A stretch of 8,035 nt of DNA from Campylobacterales bacterium. GTDB lineage: Bacteria > Campylobacterota > Campylobacteria > Campylobacterales > QNZT01. The stretch spans positions 1 to 8,035 of the forward strand of contig JALULO010000202.1 of the NCBI GenBank assembly GCA_027056215.1. Direction: 5' to 3'. Shown here in pieces: positions 6,909 to 8,035 of this stretch (the first letter of the stretch is position 1; each line of letters opens with the position of its first letter). A program made the position numbers and the translations under genes. The notes under the pieces are model-generated. The model was not told the origin of the DNA. It made no database searches and saw only the letters and a program-made list of their open reading frames with translations.

Positions 6909-6937
6909 GAAGATAAAGAGGAAATCTCCCCTTTATC
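6896..6937 (-). terminator. Rho-independent terminator after the repeat lipoprotein gene
   Basis: On the minus strand, bases 6937-6912 form an 11-bp stem with one G-U wobble (arms starting GATAAAGGGGA and ending in CTTTATC) around a 4-base GATT loop. It is followed at 6911-6896 by a T-rich run (TTCTTTACTTTTATTT). It begins 22 bases after the stop of the lipoprotein gene and ends 22 bases before comF, so it separates the two transcripts. Confidence 0.85.
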
Positions 6938-6959
6938 TATATAGTGTGTAAATTAGCTA

Positions 6960-7868
6960 TTAATGAATAACTGTTCTACACTTAACAACTCTCCACTGAA
7001 GTACAGGCTCAGATACTTTAACTTTTTTAGTAACTGTTTTGTATACAGGTGCGATTGGAATAGTTCTTGTAGTTGCTGGAGATACAACTGTTTTTACTTT
7101 AACAGTTTTGTATATAGCTGGAACTGGAACAGTTCTTGTAGTTGCTGGTGTCGCTACTACTTTTTTAGTAACTGTTTTATATACAGCTGGAACTGGAACT
7201 CTTTTTACAGTTGCAGAAGATACAAGCACTTTTTTAGTAATAGTTTTATATACAGGTGGTGTTTCAACCAAACACATGATTTCACCAGTTGTACCATTTA
7301 GTTTTTCAACTAAACCTCTACCTCTTTTCCATGTTGTAGCAGCAGGCTTAACAAGAATTTTCTCTGTTACTGTTTTATATCTAGCAGGAACTTTGATAAG
7401 TCTTTCAGTTGAAGGCTTAACAAGAATTTTTTCTGTCTCTGTTTTATATGTTGCAGGAACAGCTACGATTCTTTCACTTGCTTCTCTTGCAAGAAGTTTT
7501 TCTGTTTTGTAACCATATTTTGCAGGAATAACTTCGATTCTCTCACCTGGTTCTCTTACAAGTACTTTTTCAGTACGTACTTCATATTTTGCAGGAGTTA
7601 AAACCCTTGCATAACATTTACCTGGTTCAGCATTTGGCGGATACAACTCATTTGGTCCAGCTACAGTTTTAGTTACTGTAACAACTTTTGCGGATTTTGC
7701 TTTCGCTGCTGCTAATTCAGCTTGTAACGCAGCAATTTCAGAACTTCTGTTATCTACCTTCGCAATTTTTGCAACCGGTGTATTACAGACTTTTTTTTCT
7801 GCACAACCACTTAGTGCTATAGCAGCTACTGCCGCTAAAACAATAGAACTTTTTGTTAAAATTCTCAT
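6960..7868 (-). CDS. Secreted lipoprotein with eight 23-residue repeats, function unknown
   Basis: A 302-residue predicted lipoprotein: basic N-terminus, hydrophobic core at 8-19 and lipobox LSGC with lipidated Cys22. Ala follows rather than Asp, which by the E. coli rule favours the outer membrane. Then come an Ala-rich short helix (about 41-62), a PPNAEPGKCYARV block (77-89), and repeats of the form PAxYKTVTxKxLVxPATxRxxxV starting at 92, 115, 138, 161, 204, 227, 250 and 273. Unit four carries about 20 extra residues (roughly 181-203, including GEIMCLVE). The tail is strongly basic and ends at a cysteine-containing segment (Cys297). Cys28, 85, 199 and 297 could form disulphides. The alternating V/T/K pattern broken by PA turns suggests two beta-strands per repeat. 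I recall similar CYARV/YKTVTKKV repeat proteins in other Gram-negatives but cannot name a function. A strong AAGGAG lies six bases before the ATG. It is a single-gene unit with its own terminator. Confidence 0.87.
   Translation of the reverse strand: MRILTKSSIVLAAVAAIALSGCAEKKVCNTPVAKIAKVDNRSSEIAALQAELAAAKAKSAKVVTVTKTVAGPNELYPPNAEPGKCYARVLTPAKYEVRTEKVLVREPGERIEVIPAKYGYKTEKLLAREASERIVAVPATYKTETEKILVKPSTERLIKVPARYKTVTEKILVKPAATTWKRGRGLVEKLNGTTGEIMCLVETPPVYKTITKKVLVSSATVKRVPVPAVYKTVTKKVVATPATTRTVPVPAIYKTVKVKTVVSPATTRTIPIAPVYKTVTKKVKVSEPVLQWRVVKCRTVIH
6984..7595 (-). repeat. Eight in-frame 69-bp tandem repeats within the lipoprotein gene
   Basis: Units run 7527-7595, 7458-7526, 7389-7457, 7260-7388 (129 bp, carrying the 60-bp insertion), 7191-7259, 7122-7190, 7053-7121 and 6984-7052. 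Most are diverged, but exact matches in register remain: an 18-base block at 7062-7079 recurs at 7131-7148 (69 bp apart), and ACTTTTTTAGTAACTGTTTT at 7021-7040 recurs at 7159-7178 (138 bp, two units, apart). This fits past duplication of whole units and leaves room for slippage or recombination to change copy number. Confidence 0.85.
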
Positions 7869-8035
7869 TCTTAACTCCTTATAATGTTATAATGCACGGT
7901 TATTCTAACCAAAGTAAACTTAGATAAACTTTTCAAAATATAAATTATATAACTAAAATAGCTATATATAAAGTAATTTTTAATTTCTCTTGTCTTTTAG
8001 ACGGTATACATTCATGTTAAAAATTAATTTGATAG
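7869..8035 (-). promoter_or_regulatory. Leader region upstream of the lipoprotein gene
   Basis: 167 bp without an assignable gene. It contains the AAGGAG ribosome-binding site (7875-7880), a short inverted repeat GGTTA-TTC-TAACC (7898-7910), and two minus-strand -10 candidates: TATAAT at 7944-7949 (leader of about 70 bases) and TAGAAT at 7902-7907 inside the inverted repeat (leader of about 27 bases). Neither has a convincing -35. If the second is used, the inverted repeat covers the -10 and could be an operator. The right end (about 7975-8035) could hold the end of an upstream minus-strand gene or the first codons of a divergent one; neither can be decided. Confidence 0.4.

Noticed and set aside
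7039..7512. A 157-codon plus-strand open frame, and another at 6963-7301, opposite the repeat lipoprotein
   Set aside because: Both are antisense shadows of the repeats. They lack a ribosome-binding site, while the minus-strand gene has a signal peptide, lipobox, AAGGAG and terminator.
6984..7595. Direct repeats with a regular period that could suggest a CRISPR array
   Set aside because: The period is 69 bp, a multiple of three, the reading frame is open throughout, the units encode a repeated peptide motif, and there are no unique spacers.
7980..8035. A minus-strand frame ending in a TAA near 7983 (…VYRLKDKRN) or a plus-strand ATG at 8014 starting MLKINLI
   Set aside because: Either could be a gene edge, but there are too few codons, no recognisable sequence and no clear ribosome-binding site, so I do not call a gene.

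Overview
The window is a compact, AT-rich stretch of bacterial chromosome in which every gene I can support lies on the minus strand. Protein content and gene order point to the Campylobacterota (epsilonproteobacteria). GyrA carries Asn at position 87 and Asp at 91, as in Helicobacter pylori. The sigma-54 response regulator has the N-terminus and the missing DNA-binding domain of H. pylori FlgR. From memory, the order ComF/CtsW - gyrA - flgR - asd matches Campylobacter jejuni Cj1028c-Cj1027c-Cj1024c-Cj1023c. The genus is an inference only; a free-living Sulfurovum/Sulfurimonas-type organism would fit.

In transcription order (right to left) the layout is as follows. (1) 7869-8035 is an AT-rich leader with promoter candidates and no gene I can assign. 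(2) 6960-7868 encodes a secreted lipoprotein built of eight 23-residue repeats, followed by a clear rho-independent terminator at 6896-6937. (3) 6301-6873 encodes a ComF-type phosphoribosyltransferase whose start codon sits where an extended -10 promoter should begin transcription, suggesting a leaderless mRNA. (4) 3777-6251 is gyrA. (5) A 107-bp gap holds a hairpin over the gyrA stop, an AT palindrome and a possible promoter. (6) 2443-3669 is flgR. (7) 1398-2429 is asd. (8) 840-1397 is a YqhA/UPF0114 membrane protein. (9) 1-840 is hemE, cut off by the window edge at its C-terminus.

The last four genes are packed tightly: 13 bp between flgR and asd, stop directly abutting start between asd and yqhA, and a one-base stop/start overlap between yqhA and hemE. 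They very probably share one transcript, with translational coupling at the last two junctions. The functions are mixed: DNA topology, flagellar sigma-54 control, lysine/threonine/methionine and diaminopimelate precursor synthesis, an uncharacterised membrane protein, and haem synthesis. The linkage looks like lineage-conserved housekeeping order rather than one pathway.

I found no mobile element, CRISPR array, tRNA, rRNA or obvious novel multi-gene system. The parts most worth a second look are the repeat lipoprotein, the probable leaderless comF, the HTH-less FlgR with its very basic linker, and the His-rich loop in the YqhA protein.
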